Shown: positions 1-12,300 of the stretch, piece after piece
How positions within the stretch are numbered: position 1 is the stretch's first letter
Layout: every line of letters starts with the position of its first letter
Assembly (NCBI RefSeq): GCF_003672135.1
Contig: NC_039517.1
Span: forward strand, 1,736,001-1,800,000
Source: Ooceraea biroi
Taxonomy: Eukaryota > Arthropoda > Insecta > Hymenoptera > Formicidae
Direction: 5' to 3'
DNA: 64,000 bases
The notes under the pieces: generated by a model
Told to the model about the DNA's origin: nothing
The model's database searches: none
What the model saw: only the letters and a program-made list of their open reading frames with translations
Made by a program: the position numbers and the translations under genes

Positions 1-2745
1 CGATATCCATCGCGCCGGGGAGGTGGGGGGATGTATCTGGTTAATGGGGCGAACGCGAGAATCGCGCGCAAGAAACTTTATCCCCTCAAGTGACGCACCT
101 ATTTTAAACGCGGATGCAAAAATATATTATGCACCACTCCGCGTTATTAAGACACTAATTAATGTATCCGGGAGAAATGCCGCGGCGCCTGCAATTTGTA
201 TGCTTCCGGCTAGAGAGAAAGAGAGAGAATGCGGATCTTTTTATCATTTTCAGAAACTATACGACAGAAACTATGCCACCGGTAGTATTTCTCATTACGG
301 CCACTCGAACATCTTTTACTCCGCGCGCGCATCAAAATCTTTGATCTTTTATCGCGCGATCTTTTTTCCTACGACTATCTCGCGGCGAGGTCTGCATTTG
401 CCGCCATAAAAAGTCAATCGAATCCACACACGTGCGTTGAAGCAGAAAGAAGGAGACAAAGAAGAAAGGAAGCCAGAGAAAGAAAACGGAAGTGAAGCGC
501 GGCTGCTCGATGGTTTTTTCTTTTACGGTTTGTGCGAACGCGACCAAAATCTGCATACCGCCATAAAGCGTCAATCGGACATCCGGCCGGGCGTTGGACG
601 TGCACCCTCGCGCGGTGCGCACCCCGACGCACCCCGACGCTCGAGCGTCTCTCTCTCCGCGCGGTGACGCGCGTCCCGTTTCGGATTAGATTTACGACGA
701 CGGTACGACGATGGCAGAATTCGATGGAGCGGCTTGTCCGCTTACGGAATCTTCTTTCTCGACAGACCCAACGGGGGAAAGTGGAGGGAGTGGGCGTTTA
801 CGGGCGTCGTGGCCGTAAATAGCGTGCGGCCGTCGTAACGCGGCTCGTTTCGCGATCCTAAATCACTCTCTCGCCGCTACCGCGATCGTCGACGGTGATT
901 ACGAGCGAGGCGATTGTCCGGGACAAAAGGGGTTTGACAGCTCCTTCGTGCTGCGAGCCGGTGGCGCGGTGACGACCCCTCCGGGTCATCGGGGCCGCTT
1001 CTCTGGGGGTTCCCGGTGTCGTAATCGTTTGCTGTCGCGAGAGAGAAATCGTTTGTCGTTCCCTAAGAAAGACGATCGACGTGTGCCTCCTCGGAGAGCA
1101 AGAGGAGAAATTTATCGACAATCGCGTTTGGCGATTTACGGCTCGAGCTTTTTAATTCTGCGCGCGTCTCGTTCCGGAGAACACCGGGGACGTAAATGTC
1201 TCCTCGAAAGAAGCGGAGGGAAGCGGATTTGCTTGGTATCTGAATTTTATAGTGACGACGACGTCGGGTACCATAATAATTGACGCGCGTGACGATAACT
1301 CGACTGGCACTCTCGTGGCGAGTGAAAGGAACATTGGGAGCGTGGAAGCCGGCATTTATGATTCCCATATAATAAAATTGTACGAGCAATTGTCACGTCG
1401 CTTAGATAGCGTTCCAAAGCTCATTTACGAAATAATTAATATAAATATCGGGAAGAAGTATTTTGTAAAAAATCAACACGACCAGTTACGAAATCATGGT
1501 GCAACAAACAAATGGAGTGTTTCAAGGCACCCTGCATTTATGCTCGTAAAATAGAAATGAACTGCCGGTGCTCACGACTACGAACTGTCGACTACGCTCC
1601 CGGAAAAATGTATTTTATTATACTCGGGGCCATTTTCATCGCGGAGGTGGCACGTAGTGTCATTTACATCGTTTGACGATCCAGGACGAGGCGAGGCTAC
1701 AATGCTCCCTTGATAAATAATGAGACACGCGTGGCTCAGCAAGTCGCAGGAGCCGCCGGGGTGGAGTGAAAAATGTCGAGTGCCCACCGAAGACCATTCG
1801 CAGCCGCGCGCGAATGCGGAATAGCGCGAGGGATGACGGTGGTGGAAAGTAACTTGCGAGTCACGGCCATCATTTTCCCCTCGAGGTGTGCCGAATACTC
1901 TCGCGGGGGTAATAAAGGTCTCTAGGTGCCGTCGATACATTTTCAACGACGATCCCTCGTCGTTGCGGGACGATCGGGCTTCGCATCAGCATCGCGAAAA
2001 TCGATACGAGAAAAGTAAAAGTCGCGCGCGCGTCGGCTTTATCCGGATTTCCGGCGCGCCGATTTCCATCGCAGTCGCAATTTGAGTGCAGAAGGATGGA
2101 GATTTTAATCGGCAGGGCAGTCTTGACGATCTCTCTTCGTGCCGCGATGATTTCCGCAGAACTCGTGCCAGTTTTGAAATGACTAAAAGAGAGAAAACTG
2201 AAAAATGTATGTGCGTGTGGTGCAATTGGTGACGACGACGTTCAGTCAGAAATATACGAAACGTAGAGCGCGAAACAAAATATCGGTGCAATTAATATTA
2301 ATATCGGTCGCATTGCGAATTAGCACGCATCATGCGCGCGTATCATTATAAACGATAAATGATGGCTATGAATAATTAAAGCGCATTATTATCAGTTACG
2401 CATTGCGATTCGCACGCAATTCGGGCGGACAGGACGGGCAAACACGGGGTGCGCGGGGCGCGCGAGGGTGCAGAGGGGTAGGAGAGCACGGCTGACAATA
2501 TTAAAAAAAAAGATGAATAAATTATGCGAAAGTACTCCAGGAATAGAACGGCAGTAATCAATTCGGTCATTAAGCATATCGCTTCTCCCCTTCTCTTCTC
2601 TCTCCCCTCGTGTTTAATTTATGCCACTGCTAAAACGAGATAAACTCGCGCGTTGAGCAATAATTAAAACGCCGCTTGTTATCGGCCCCGCGAATCGCAT
2701 TACGTAATCTCGGAAAATCGCGGTTTCACAAACAGACACGCGTTT
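1..2745. other. Unique GC-rich DNA, no gene recognised
   Basis: All frames here are short and unlike any family I know, and no splice-bounded coding exon stands out. The stretch alternates CpG-rich blocks with AT-rich blocks (about 2290-2400 and 2640-2750). It contains purine-rich runs near 437-500 and no long inverted repeat. It could be intergenic or intronic. Confidence 0.5.
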
Positions 2746-2887
2746 GACAAGTACCGTCAAGTATCCAGACCGTCAAGTCTGTCAAGTCGATACTTAAGTA
2801 AGATCCAAGTACCCTAAGTTATTTTTATTTTTTGAATACATCCTGCATACGTTTTCAAATAATTACATTTAATTTTTTATACATACT

Positions 2888-3016
2888 AGTACAACACAGG
2901 CGCGCGCTCTTTTATTTTTCAATATTAATAATGTTTTCGAATAATAATATTCATCTATTATTTATTATATGCACAATTATCACACTCTACCAAATTGTTA
3001 ACCTCCACGCGAAGAC
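2888..3016 (+). repeat. Left 129-bp direct repeat flanking a minisatellite
   Basis: The segment beginning AGTACAACACAGGCGCGCGC recurs at 3522-3650 with a constant offset of 634 bases, so the two copies carry substitutions but no length change. Its first bases also match the interior of the element at 58912-59903 (near 59209), which marks it as part of a dispersed repeat and not unique sequence. Confidence 0.85.
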
Positions 3017-3041
3017 ATTTAACACGGCTTTTTTAAGAGTG

Positions 3042-3520
3042 GATTTGGCATATTGCGAAGAGTTTTCGACGATTGAAAACCCTTTAGATTTAGAAATGAA
3101 AAAGTTCTAGCCTATAAATTTTTTTTCTTTTTCCAAGGAGTTCTGTGCTATTTGTATTGTTATTTGGCATATTGCCTAGAGTTCTCGATGATTTAAAATT
3201 CGTTAAAACAATAACTGAAAAAGTTCTAGCCATTAAAATTGTTTTCTTTTTGCGAGGAGTTCTGGGATATTTATATTGTTATTTGGCATATTGCCTAGAG
3301 TTCTCGATGATTTAAAATTCGTTAAAACAATAACTGAAAAAGTTCTAGCCATTAAAATTTTTTTCTTTTTGCGAGGAGTTCTGTGCTATTTGTATTGTTA
3401 TTTGGCATATTGCCTAGAGTTCTCGATGATTTAAAATTCGTTAAAACAATAACTGAAAAAGTTCTAGTCATTAAAATTGTTTTCTTTTTCCGAGAAGTTC
3501 TGGGATATTTATATTGTTAC
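3042..3520 (+). repeat. Minisatellite, four copies of a 119-bp unit
   Basis: The phrase TATTTGGCATATTGCCTAGA recurs at 3161, 3280 and 3399, an exact 119-base period. A diverged first unit starts near 3042 (TTTGGCATATTGCGAAGAG). Each unit is AT-rich and contains GAAAAAGTTCTAG. The last unit ends where the second 129-bp direct repeat begins. No open frame persists through the array. Confidence 0.9.
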
Positions 3521-3521
3521 C

Positions 3522-3790
3522 AGTACAACACAGGCGCGCGCTCTTTTATTTTTCAATATTAATAATGTTTTCGAATAATAATATTCATCTATTATTTATT
3601 ATATGCACAATTATCGCACTCTACCAAAGTGTTAATCTCCACGCGAAGACAGCCGCGCGATGGTAATCTAAACTGAACATAACGCACAACGCGAATCGAG
3701 ATAACCAATTAGCGTCGCGGAAAAGAGGCAACAATGATTTCGATTTGATTTAACACGGCTTTTTTAAGAGTGGATTATAAAATATCGACT
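3522..3790 (+). repeat. Right 129-bp direct repeat plus tail of the same dispersed repeat
   Basis: Bases 3522-3650 duplicate 2888-3016. The following bases (GTCGCGGAAAAGAGG near 3713 and TTAACACGGCTTTTTTAAGA near 3750) have clear counterparts at about 59350 and 59395. This part therefore belongs to the repeat family whose better-preserved copy lies at 58912-59903. At the left copy the intervening bases have been lost, so TTAACACGG follows the direct repeat almost at once. Confidence 0.75.
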
Positions 3791-4855
3791 TACATATTTT
3801 GTCGTATCTATTATATATTTACATTTATAAATTGTATTCCGAGTTGTTTCTTTCTTTCCGTACGTTCAGCGGGACTCGAATCGACTGCCCCTAAAAATTT
3901 CCAGGAGTCCAAAGTGTTCAATATCCCTCACTTCGACTGCGTTTCATCTTGCGACTCAATTAGCCGCGCGATCGACGTAGGAAATTCCGAGGAACGGAAC
4001 CGAAGCTTGTCACCGTTTCCAAAGATTGTTTTTAAATTAGTTGGCCACCATATATTGCCGTATCGCGTGCCTGTCCACGTTGCCCAAGATGCACGCTATC
4101 ATTCTGTGTCGATAAACCACTTTGTCGGGACCGCTGCCTCCGCGCCGTTAACGGGCTCTATGTCGTAAAAGCGCTTTTTAAACATTTCGTCGGCAACGCG
4201 TAAACTCATCCCGGCGTGGGTGCGGAGCTCGAGAGGGAGAGGGATAAAGAGCGAACGAGAGCGAGTGGCTCGACGTAAACCGACGAAGCGTTAACGCGAA
4301 TTGCCGGAATGTTCTCTCGGGCGGTGTGCCGTAGTAAATGAGGCCGCGCAAAGAGAGAGAGAGAGAGAGACTCAGAAACGAGCTGTCCGATCGCTCACCC
4401 CGTACCTACACCCCCGCTGCAGTAATTTGCATGCCGGCGGATGATGCGCGTCACTCCGCCGGCCGATTCGCGCTCGGATTAACACGCTCGACCGTATGAT
4501 CCTTCCTGGACCCGGCGAGAGAAAGGCAAGCGCGAGTTGACACGAAAGGATCGCTCGATCTGATCTCCTCCTCTCTCCTTTGATCGCCGCCATGCGTCTC
4601 TTCTTGCTTTGATCACACCCGAGAAGGAGATTCCGCGAGAGCAGACTCCTGATTGTGAAGTAAGAAAGCTTCTAATCTTCTGTGGAAACTCGCGTGGAAC
4701 TCGCAGATGGACGTCAGCGATCGCGAAGCACTTGGATAGTCGAATGCGCCGAGGAATCTCTCGCTGCGTCCTTTCTCTGAATCTGATCACGCGCCGAAGT
4801 CTCAGTCTGATCTTCTAGAACGATGTTTTACGCGATGTTCAGTAGAAAGTGATTC
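3791..4855. other. Unique DNA without a recognised gene
   Basis: A 132-codon frame opening at 3770 starts inside the repeat above and has no recognisable domain, so I do not call it. A (GA)n microsatellite lies at 4352-4370. I see nothing else supported. Confidence 0.45.
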
Positions 4856-4857
4856 TA

Positions 4858-5819
4858 CACTGAAAAAAAATCTGGTTGCATTAATTAGAAATCTGGTAGG
4901 TTCAGCCAGTTTGTCTGTTGGAAAGTGGACGAATCAGAATTCCTTTAGGAATTACCAGATGAGCATGATTAATTCCTTCCTGTTAAATTTACCAGATTTT
5001 CTTGATAATAATACTAAATGTATTTAGTTAAATTAACATGACCGTTTAGTGAAAAGAAACATTTTTCTGTTTCTTTACCGTGAGTTTTCTTGGATTGCTG
5101 TAAATGAAATATCATGTTGATATTTATACAGGATGTCCCGTAATAATCGCCTAACCTCTCGCATGCCAATAGAGCAGATCGAGATGAACAGAAAAGTCCC
5201 ATATCATTTTGCGATGTTCGCAATAATAATCGAAATATTGCATATTAAAGTCAAGCGAATCCAGAGCGCGCGGAGGCAAGTGCCGAGCCGCTCGAGGTAT
5301 AGGATTATTATTGCGAATATCGCAAAATGGTATGGGACTTTTCTGTTCATCTCGATCTGCTCTATTGGCATACGAGAGGTTAGGCGATTATTACGGGACA
5401 CCCTGTATAAAAAAATATAAGAAGAGAACACGTTTTTTCATCCGCCATCACTTCACCAGCCATTCCACCAACTAATTTCATTTCGCTACAGGAGGAAAAC
5501 GTGCCGTCCGTGCCGATACGTTTCCCGAACATGCATCAACACGCACGACACGAAACAATAGAATGCTGCTGGAGTGCCCTGCGATTAACCAGAATTCTGA
5601 TTGCATCTTCGTTTGTTCTTATGTCTAGTGTAATATAACTAGAAGTTTTATAGATCCAACTGGAAAATACTAACCAAATTTTTATAGTACAGTCTATCAA
5701 ACGTTCTAGTTATAAAATATCCAGTCCTATCGTGATAACTAGAAATTCTTGGTTAGTCTAACCAAAATGCATTCTATCAGATACGTCTTGTTGATACAAT
5801 CAAATCATTTTTCTCAGTG
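4858..5819. mobile_element. Non-autonomous Tc1/mariner-like element with TA duplication
   Basis: The left end CACTGAAAAAAAATCTGG and the right end, read inward on the minus strand as CACTGAGAAAAATGATTTG, form imperfect terminal inverted repeats. Each end is flanked by TA (4856-4857 and 5820-5821), the target duplication typical of Tc1/mariner elements. The total is 962 bases, of which 277 belong to a foldback element inserted at 5129. No transposase frame is present, so it would have depended on an enzyme from elsewhere. The superfamily assignment rests only on the TA duplication. Confidence 0.6.
5129..5405. mobile_element. Nested 277-bp foldback MITE with 101-bp arms
   Basis: The left end CAGGATGTCCCGTAATAATC and the right end, inward CAGGGTGTCCCGTAATAATC, are inverted copies that continue for about 101 bases each (5129-5229 and 5305-5405) with only a handful of mismatches. 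Flanking TA dinucleotides at 5127-5128 and 5406-5407 suggest a Tc1/mariner-type insertion. It splits the older element at 4858-5819, so it is the younger insertion. The spacer is about 75 bases. The short frames on both strands inside it are mirror images of one another and are not genes. Confidence 0.85.
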
Positions 5820-5821
5820 TA

Positions 5822-8449
5822 CGGGGCTACGAACGCGCCGTGGACCGCTTGGGACCGATGAGAGTGAACATAATGACCCAACCTGGGTAGCATACCTCCC
5901 CCCCGAGCCCCCTCGCCCAGGATTCCCATTGTTTCTCCCGCTCTCACCTGCGAGCTCATCTCCCAATTTCGTGATTTATGACGGCCTCTCTTTCTCTCTC
6001 TCTCTCTCTCGACAAGAAGATCCATTAACGAGTGCATGATTGGCCCGGCCCGGCACTCGTCGATCCTTCGGGCCGCCTGAACGCCGAGTAATAAATAGTA
6101 GGAGGTGTGAAGGGGCATTTAAATTTAGATTGGTATCGAGAGCGCGCGAGTGCCACGCGGAATAACGAGCCGCACTTTGTGGCTCGGGTGGTACTAAGTG
6201 ACCCTAATGCCCGGCCCTAATCGGCGCTAATACCGAGCGTCCTGTCCCTGTTTGTCGTCGGTGTTCCGGCAAGAGCTTGCACTCTCTCTTTCCTCTCGCA
6301 CTCGCCCGGCGACATTCCCGCCGATGGACCAGCGACAGATACAAACGGCGGCGAGGGCCGGATACCGAGATATCCGGTCGTGTTTGAATTTTAATTAATA
6401 CCTGGTCGCTCGCGCTAATCTCCGATTTAAACGCCGCGCCCGGCGCGACAAACGACTCGTCTTGGATTATTTAACGTTAAATCGCCGCCGCTATCTGCCC
6501 GCGCCACGAGTTCTCTCGCTTCTTCATCGGTGCGAGAAATCGTCGTCGGTCATGTCATTTCGTAAACCTCTTGGAATCTTGATGCACGGCGTGAAAAGAG
6601 CCTTAAATTTCGGCCCCGAGATCCAGTCGCGTTTGGACTCGGGTCGAGCGGAGCCTCGTGTTCCGTTCACTTGAGTCATTAGTAGGCTTCTTTTTGGGTT
6701 ACCGTTCGACGGCCGAAAGAACGTCGTTAATACCGAGCCGAGAGATTGGCATTAATTAATAATAATTAACGTGAGTTTAATCAACTTTAGCGCAGCGTGG
6801 TATCGCCCGCGCGAGGCGACCCGGGCTTCCGATAATTTTTTTCCTATCGTTCTCTCTTTCTCTCGCTCTATCTCCTGTATATTTTACACCGTGGCTACCA
6901 CACTGTCCCCGAAACCCTTTCTTATTACGGTGCAAGATTAATCCCGCCGGGGGCAATCTCGGCCCAATTTACGGGCGAGCCCGAGGGTACATCGTGGGAG
7001 GATACTGGTGTCGCTCGCGTCCGCGCGATAATCGGGTTTCGGTCGCGCTAAATCCATACGGCTCTTCCGGCCGACTCGTCGTCCTCTCGATCATTATTAT
7101 GCACGATCCGGCTAGCGTGCATGAGAAACAGAGAGAGAGAGAGAGAGAGGGGGGGGGAGGAGCGACAGCGATTAATACGCGTGACCATCGCCGTAATCCT
7201 CGTTATGGTCCAGGGAGGAGGGTGCGCGCCAGAAACGTTAGTCAAAGTGCATGACAACGCGTGCATCGGAGATTGTACTGGGATAGACAGAGGGTGTGTG
7301 TGTGTGTGTGAGAGAGAGAGAAAGAGACAGATACACGTGCGGTGGTCCGGCATTAGCGGCGATTAGACCGCGAGCATTAGGATCACTTAACAGCCTGGTA
7401 ACGGACAGTCGTCTCTCGGCCATCTGCATCCTGTCGCACCAACCGGCCTCTTGAAATTTTCTCTCCCTCCTCGTCCCCCCTTCAAGCTCGACCCTGACAT
7501 TCTCTTTCACGAGAATGCGGAGAATCTGAAGAATTTGTGAATCCACCGGAATTATGCAGGAGATCGTTGTACTTATTCGCGCGCAAGGGGCGCTTTTTAA
7601 CAAAAGGGGAAGTAACCGGTCGATTAATTCTTCTTGCATGATGTCAACGACGATGATGTGGAGACTTACGTCTGCGATCAATTAGTTCTTCCTGCATGCT
7701 GGCAACGGTGAACGCTGACGCGGCCGCACAGTATCGCAGCATCCCTTCTGCTCTCGGTTTTTATTCTTTTCGGTCACGTCGTGCGTCTGAGAAAGAGAGG
7801 AAGAGAAAGAGCTCCATTTTACTCCGGCGATTTCTACATGTTCCACGCGTCAGGCGCGCGTTTACGGGGGCCTGGGGACGGCGCGGTCCGCGTGTTAACC
7901 GGTGGATTTATTTCTGTATAAAAGCGTGACTAAAAATCGTCGTATATCACTGCCGCGCGCTAGCATGCTCGCACTTATACGGCCCAACTGGGGCCGGTCG
8001 GTCCGCGGCTGACCGAGCTAAGCCGGCCCGGTGTGGTTAAACCGCGAGTCGTTTGTCATGCTTTTTACTAATAAGCTGCTAGCCGCGCTTTAATGCGGCC
8101 GGAGTTGGCCGTTGCCAACTTTGTCTTCGGAGCCCGCTGGAGATCCGCCGCACGAAAACGCGCCGGCGAAAAAGCGAATAAATCGAAGCTAACGAGTGTT
8201 GCGAAGTTTCGCGGCGAATTTCCGCCGCCGACGAATACGAATCGTACACGAGAGAAAAAGAAAGAGAGAGAGAGAAAGAGAGATTCGCCAGTCAGCCGCG
8301 TGCACTAATTGGCGGCCGATCTCGAGAACCTGACTTTTATTTCTCGCTCGTTTTCTTATGTACGTTGCGTTGTCGCGATTAATCGATGTGGGGGTTGATT
8401 GGTATCGTTGCCGCGAATGAGAGAAACTACTCTCTATGTATGTAACTGA
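5822..8449. other. CpG-rich unique DNA with microsatellites
   Basis: No coding region is supported. Microsatellites lie at 5986-6010 (TC), 7130-7149 (GA followed by a G run to 7157), 7294-7330 (TG then AG) and about 8259-8282 (GA-rich). The remaining frames are short and low in complexity. It could be intronic or intergenic. Confidence 0.5.
7294..7330. repeat. Compound microsatellite (TG)n(AG)n
   Basis: A run of TG dinucleotides passes directly into AG dinucleotides and ends in AAAGAGACAG. It lies about 135 bases after another GA tract at 7130-7149. Confidence 0.9.
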
Positions 8450-9307
8450 GGTAATATGTACTTCAACGGACCCAGCCCCGATGACCTTGACCTTGACATA
8501 TGTTGTCAAGGTCACCCTCCTGAGTCACCTTGAAGAGGTTTTAGCCGTCGCTCGTTGTTTATTAAAAAGTTATTAACAAAAGAAGTTTAATAATTTTGCA
8601 CGAATTTTCAGCTGTCCACGCGAAGCAAGGACTTCAGTTTGACATGTATTACAAAGGTCACCTTCCTGAATAACCCGCACTAGGTTTCACCCTTCGCTCG
8701 TTGTTTGTTAAAAAGTTATTAACAAAAATGTTTAATGAATAAAGCATAATTTTACGATGCCATATACGTTTACGAAAGAGTATATTTGATGGAATTTTAG
8801 CTTAGGTTAGGTTAGGTTAAGTTAAAGCAGAGAATACTTTGTACTTAACTGTTTGTGCTTTTGGTTAAAGTGAAGAATACTTTGTACTTATATTAAAAGA
8901 AACTATTCTATATATTAACAATTCACTGCTTTAAATGACTTTCCTTTCTTCGTTCATATACATATTCGTCGTTTATATCTTTCGATATTCAATATTCTTT
9001 CAAAATAACTACTATATTTTCGAAATTTCTTTTGTTAATGACTTTTTCATAAACAACGATCGACGACTAAAACCTAGTGCGGGTTATTCGGGAAGGTAAC
9101 CTTTGTAATATAGTCAGTATCATGTTCTTGCTTCACGTGGACAGCTAAAAATTCGTGCGAAATCATTAAACTTTCTTTGTTTATAACTTTTTAACAAACA
9201 ACGAGCGACGGCTAAAACTTCTTCAAGGTCACTCAGGAGGGTGACCTTGACAACATATGTCAAGGTCAAGGTTATCGGGGCTGGGTCCGTTAAAGTACAT
9301 AATTACC
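8450..9307 (+). mobile_element. Foldback element, family A, copy A1
   Basis: An 858-base element runs from GGTAATATGTACTTCAACGG to ATAATTACC, read outward. Arms of roughly 290 bases (8450-8740 and 9015-9307) are imperfect inverted copies. Within each arm a unit with the theme TCGCTCGTTGTTTGTTAAAA occurs twice about 165 bases apart, so the element is four related modules arranged head-to-head around a unique centre. The centre has TTAGGTTAGGTTAGG at about 8803. TCAAGGTCA half-sites occur in both arms. The same left-type and right-type arms recur in A2 and A4, showing that the unit moved as a whole. No transposase is encoded and I see no clear target duplication. Confidence 0.9.
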
Positions 9308-12300
9308 GTATTTTTTTCTTTGCAAGTGGAGAATTCCAGCGAGAAGCAGGATTGAATTTTTGTCGACGTTTAATAAAGGAATTTCGATTTTTGCGCATTG
9401 AAATTCTGTGCTCTTGCACTACTAGAGGAAATATTGTCGCCGGTCAAGTTCGTAATTGCGCATCGCCAATTCGTTGAGTTTTTACACCAATTTAATATGT
9501 GCTTGACACTTTTAATCACAATACAACAAACGATTATTTCTTCACATTGCACATGGCTGCGCAAAATATTCCAAGTCTGATATTTTTCTCTCGCGTAATT
9601 TGCTCGCATTGTTGTGTATTTTTCATACTTTTGCGGTGCAATTTCGAACTTTTTCCTTTTTTTTATCGCGATGGTAATAATCGCCGACATCGACACTATG
9701 TGCGGTCGAGTGCAAGATTCTCATAAAAATTGAACGGTAAATAATCGCGGGGTAATCGGCGCCGGGATAGCGTTCACGGTAACGGATACGGTTGCATTTC
9801 ATCCCAGCGTGCGGGCGTTTAACGGGTAAACAAACGGCACTTCATAAACCACCCGTCGCGATACGATCGTGCCGCGATTATTTATTGACTTTTCGGATTT
9901 ACCATCGCATACGGGCGGCCGCGGCCGCGAAATTAGTTTGCCTTGAATTATCTTTCGACGCGCGCCGGACCGCCCGTCGAAATTATTGCGCCATTGAAAT
10001 CTATTTTTCGCCGGTCGGCGGTCCAGCCCCGAAATTTGGCTCCTCGGTTTGCGGTGTGATCGCATGTGACCGTCCAACTTGTCGAAGAGAGAAACGAAGG
10101 AGAGGCTATCGCAATCGATGGGGCACGGTGGTTTCCCACGACAAAGTCGATCGTCCGCTCTGACTCGATTAATTTAACGATAATTGCATAAATCTAAAGA
10201 ATAGGGAAACTAAAGGGAAGCTACGAGCTGAATGCAACAGCGTGACATTAAAATTCCGCACGCTACCGTAAGATAATTCCCAAAAATGTCTGTTTCTCTT
10301 GGAGAAAAGAAAACGAGAGTATTTCTTCACGGTTCATCTTTCTATTTTCACTGCGCATCGATCAAATGCCATCGGGGTGAAATCGCGCCGCCCCCGCGGT
10401 GAAAGTTTTGAATTTCCACCGGGGGCACGGCACGGTAGACAGGGCAGGGCGAATTCGCGTTATATTGTCCCCAGTGCGGTGCGGTACGGACCCTCCGAAA
10501 TCCGTTCCGCCCCATGTACGTGTTGCCGGACGTGAAATATAAGGCAATTTCATGAACCATTAAGAATGGAAGTTCATAAGTCGGCAGCACGTGTTTTCGG
10601 TGTTAACCCGGTGTAGAGCAGGCGAAATGAGATTTTTCGAAGGACCGCCACCACACCCCCGCCCGCTCACCCTCGTCCTCGGCATTGACGTATAACGGGT
10701 GTTCTCCGCGGCGGAGAAAGGAAACGCGCGTCACGCGCGTGCGAAAGAAGCGGCGCGTCTTTTCTATCGAGACTCGTCAGGCTCGGAATGGCTCCTATCC
10801 TGCCTCTCCCCTCCCTCCCCATCGTGAGGGCAGCACGATTTTTTACAGCGCCATACACCCTCCAGAGGGTACGCGTGATATGAAATTCTTCGGAGAATCC
10901 GTTTGGGAACGGGGAAGGAAAAACAACCTGGAACGCGTCTCGTCGACGTGGAGCCTCTTTCTTTGCGTTGCGATGATTTCCGCTCGGTTAAACGAATCAC
11001 AAATAATATCACGCATTTTTCTAAGATCTTAGAATTAGTAGTGTCTCTCTCGATCTGTCTTGAAAAGAATTAAACATTATTTATTTCTTTTCACCAATTT
11101 TTGCGAGATTAATATGTTAAACAGTTGTCTGATATTTAAACGCACAATATCGTTATTTAAATAAATACATATCTAAAGAACAATGTTATAAATAAAGCAA
11201 GATAATAAGTAACTATATGTATGCACGTGGCCATTTCTTCCTCTTATTTCTCCACGATTTTGTTTCGCGATTTCTTTTCTCTGCTCCGTCTATCGGAGCC
11301 AGCGAACTTGCACTTTTTCCACTTTAAATACAGAAAATGCGGCCGAGAATAAGGGTCTACTAGCAGCTCGTACCAATTTTCACACGAGATCCCGGATTTC
11401 TTGGATGTAATAATTAAGGGAACGCGAGCCCGCCTTCACCGCAAGGGTCCCACGATAAAAGGGCGAACCTTCCTGCTGCTGCCGCTCCTTTCTCTCGCCT
11501 CGAACGATCGCGTTCCTTACGTCCTGCGTCCCTCCGCCCACATGTTGGTGCAAGTCGCCTCGGGAGCGCGACAAGGGCGAACGAGAGTGGAGTAAGTGGG
11601 GAGGGGGGGGGGTGTGCCTTTATAATTTCACCCCTAATTTATTTTACAACGGAGCTAATAAAAAAGCGAGCGCCGCGATATATCCTTCGAGCGGGGGCGG
11701 CCGGAGGGGGAGGCGGAATGGGACGAGAAAAAGTTAAACGCTTTCTTGTCGATCCTCGAACGCGCGTCGAACAAAGGGCGCACCGCCGCCACCGCCGACG
11801 CGCGCGCCCTTCGGCCTCCCTCTTGTCACCCCCGCGGCGCGCACTCTCTTCTGCGTAATGCCCGGCCGAGCTGACGTTAACCGCACCTGTTTTTTCGTTT
11901 TTCTTCTTCTTTCTCCGCTGCGATGCTAATTATACGCGTGCTCCGGCAGACGTGACGGGCCAGGAAGAGAGGCGAGAGCTATCCTCCCTCGGGAAAATTT
12001 CAGGGCGGTTCCATCTCGGCTCTTTTCGGATTATCCCTTTTTCTGTCCCTCTCTCTCTCTCTCTTTCTCTTTTTATCTTTCTCTGCGAACAGGTTTCCAC
12101 GCTTGTTTGCGTGACGGCTCTTAATTCTCCGGTTTCGTATGTCGACCGAGATGGAGTTCTCCAAAAACTTTCCGCCCCGTTTCGAATGGTTCTCCGGAGG
12201 CAGATGTGCGATCTAAGAGATAGCGGGATTCCGGTAGCAGGGAGAACTCTCACAGTTATTGCACAGCTAGATGCGGAATCGTAGTGTACAATATTTATGC

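Noticed and set aside
3042..3520. CRISPR array, suggested by regularly spaced repeats
   Set aside because: The whole 119-base unit is conserved with no unique spacers, and the DNA is eukaryotic; it is a minisatellite.
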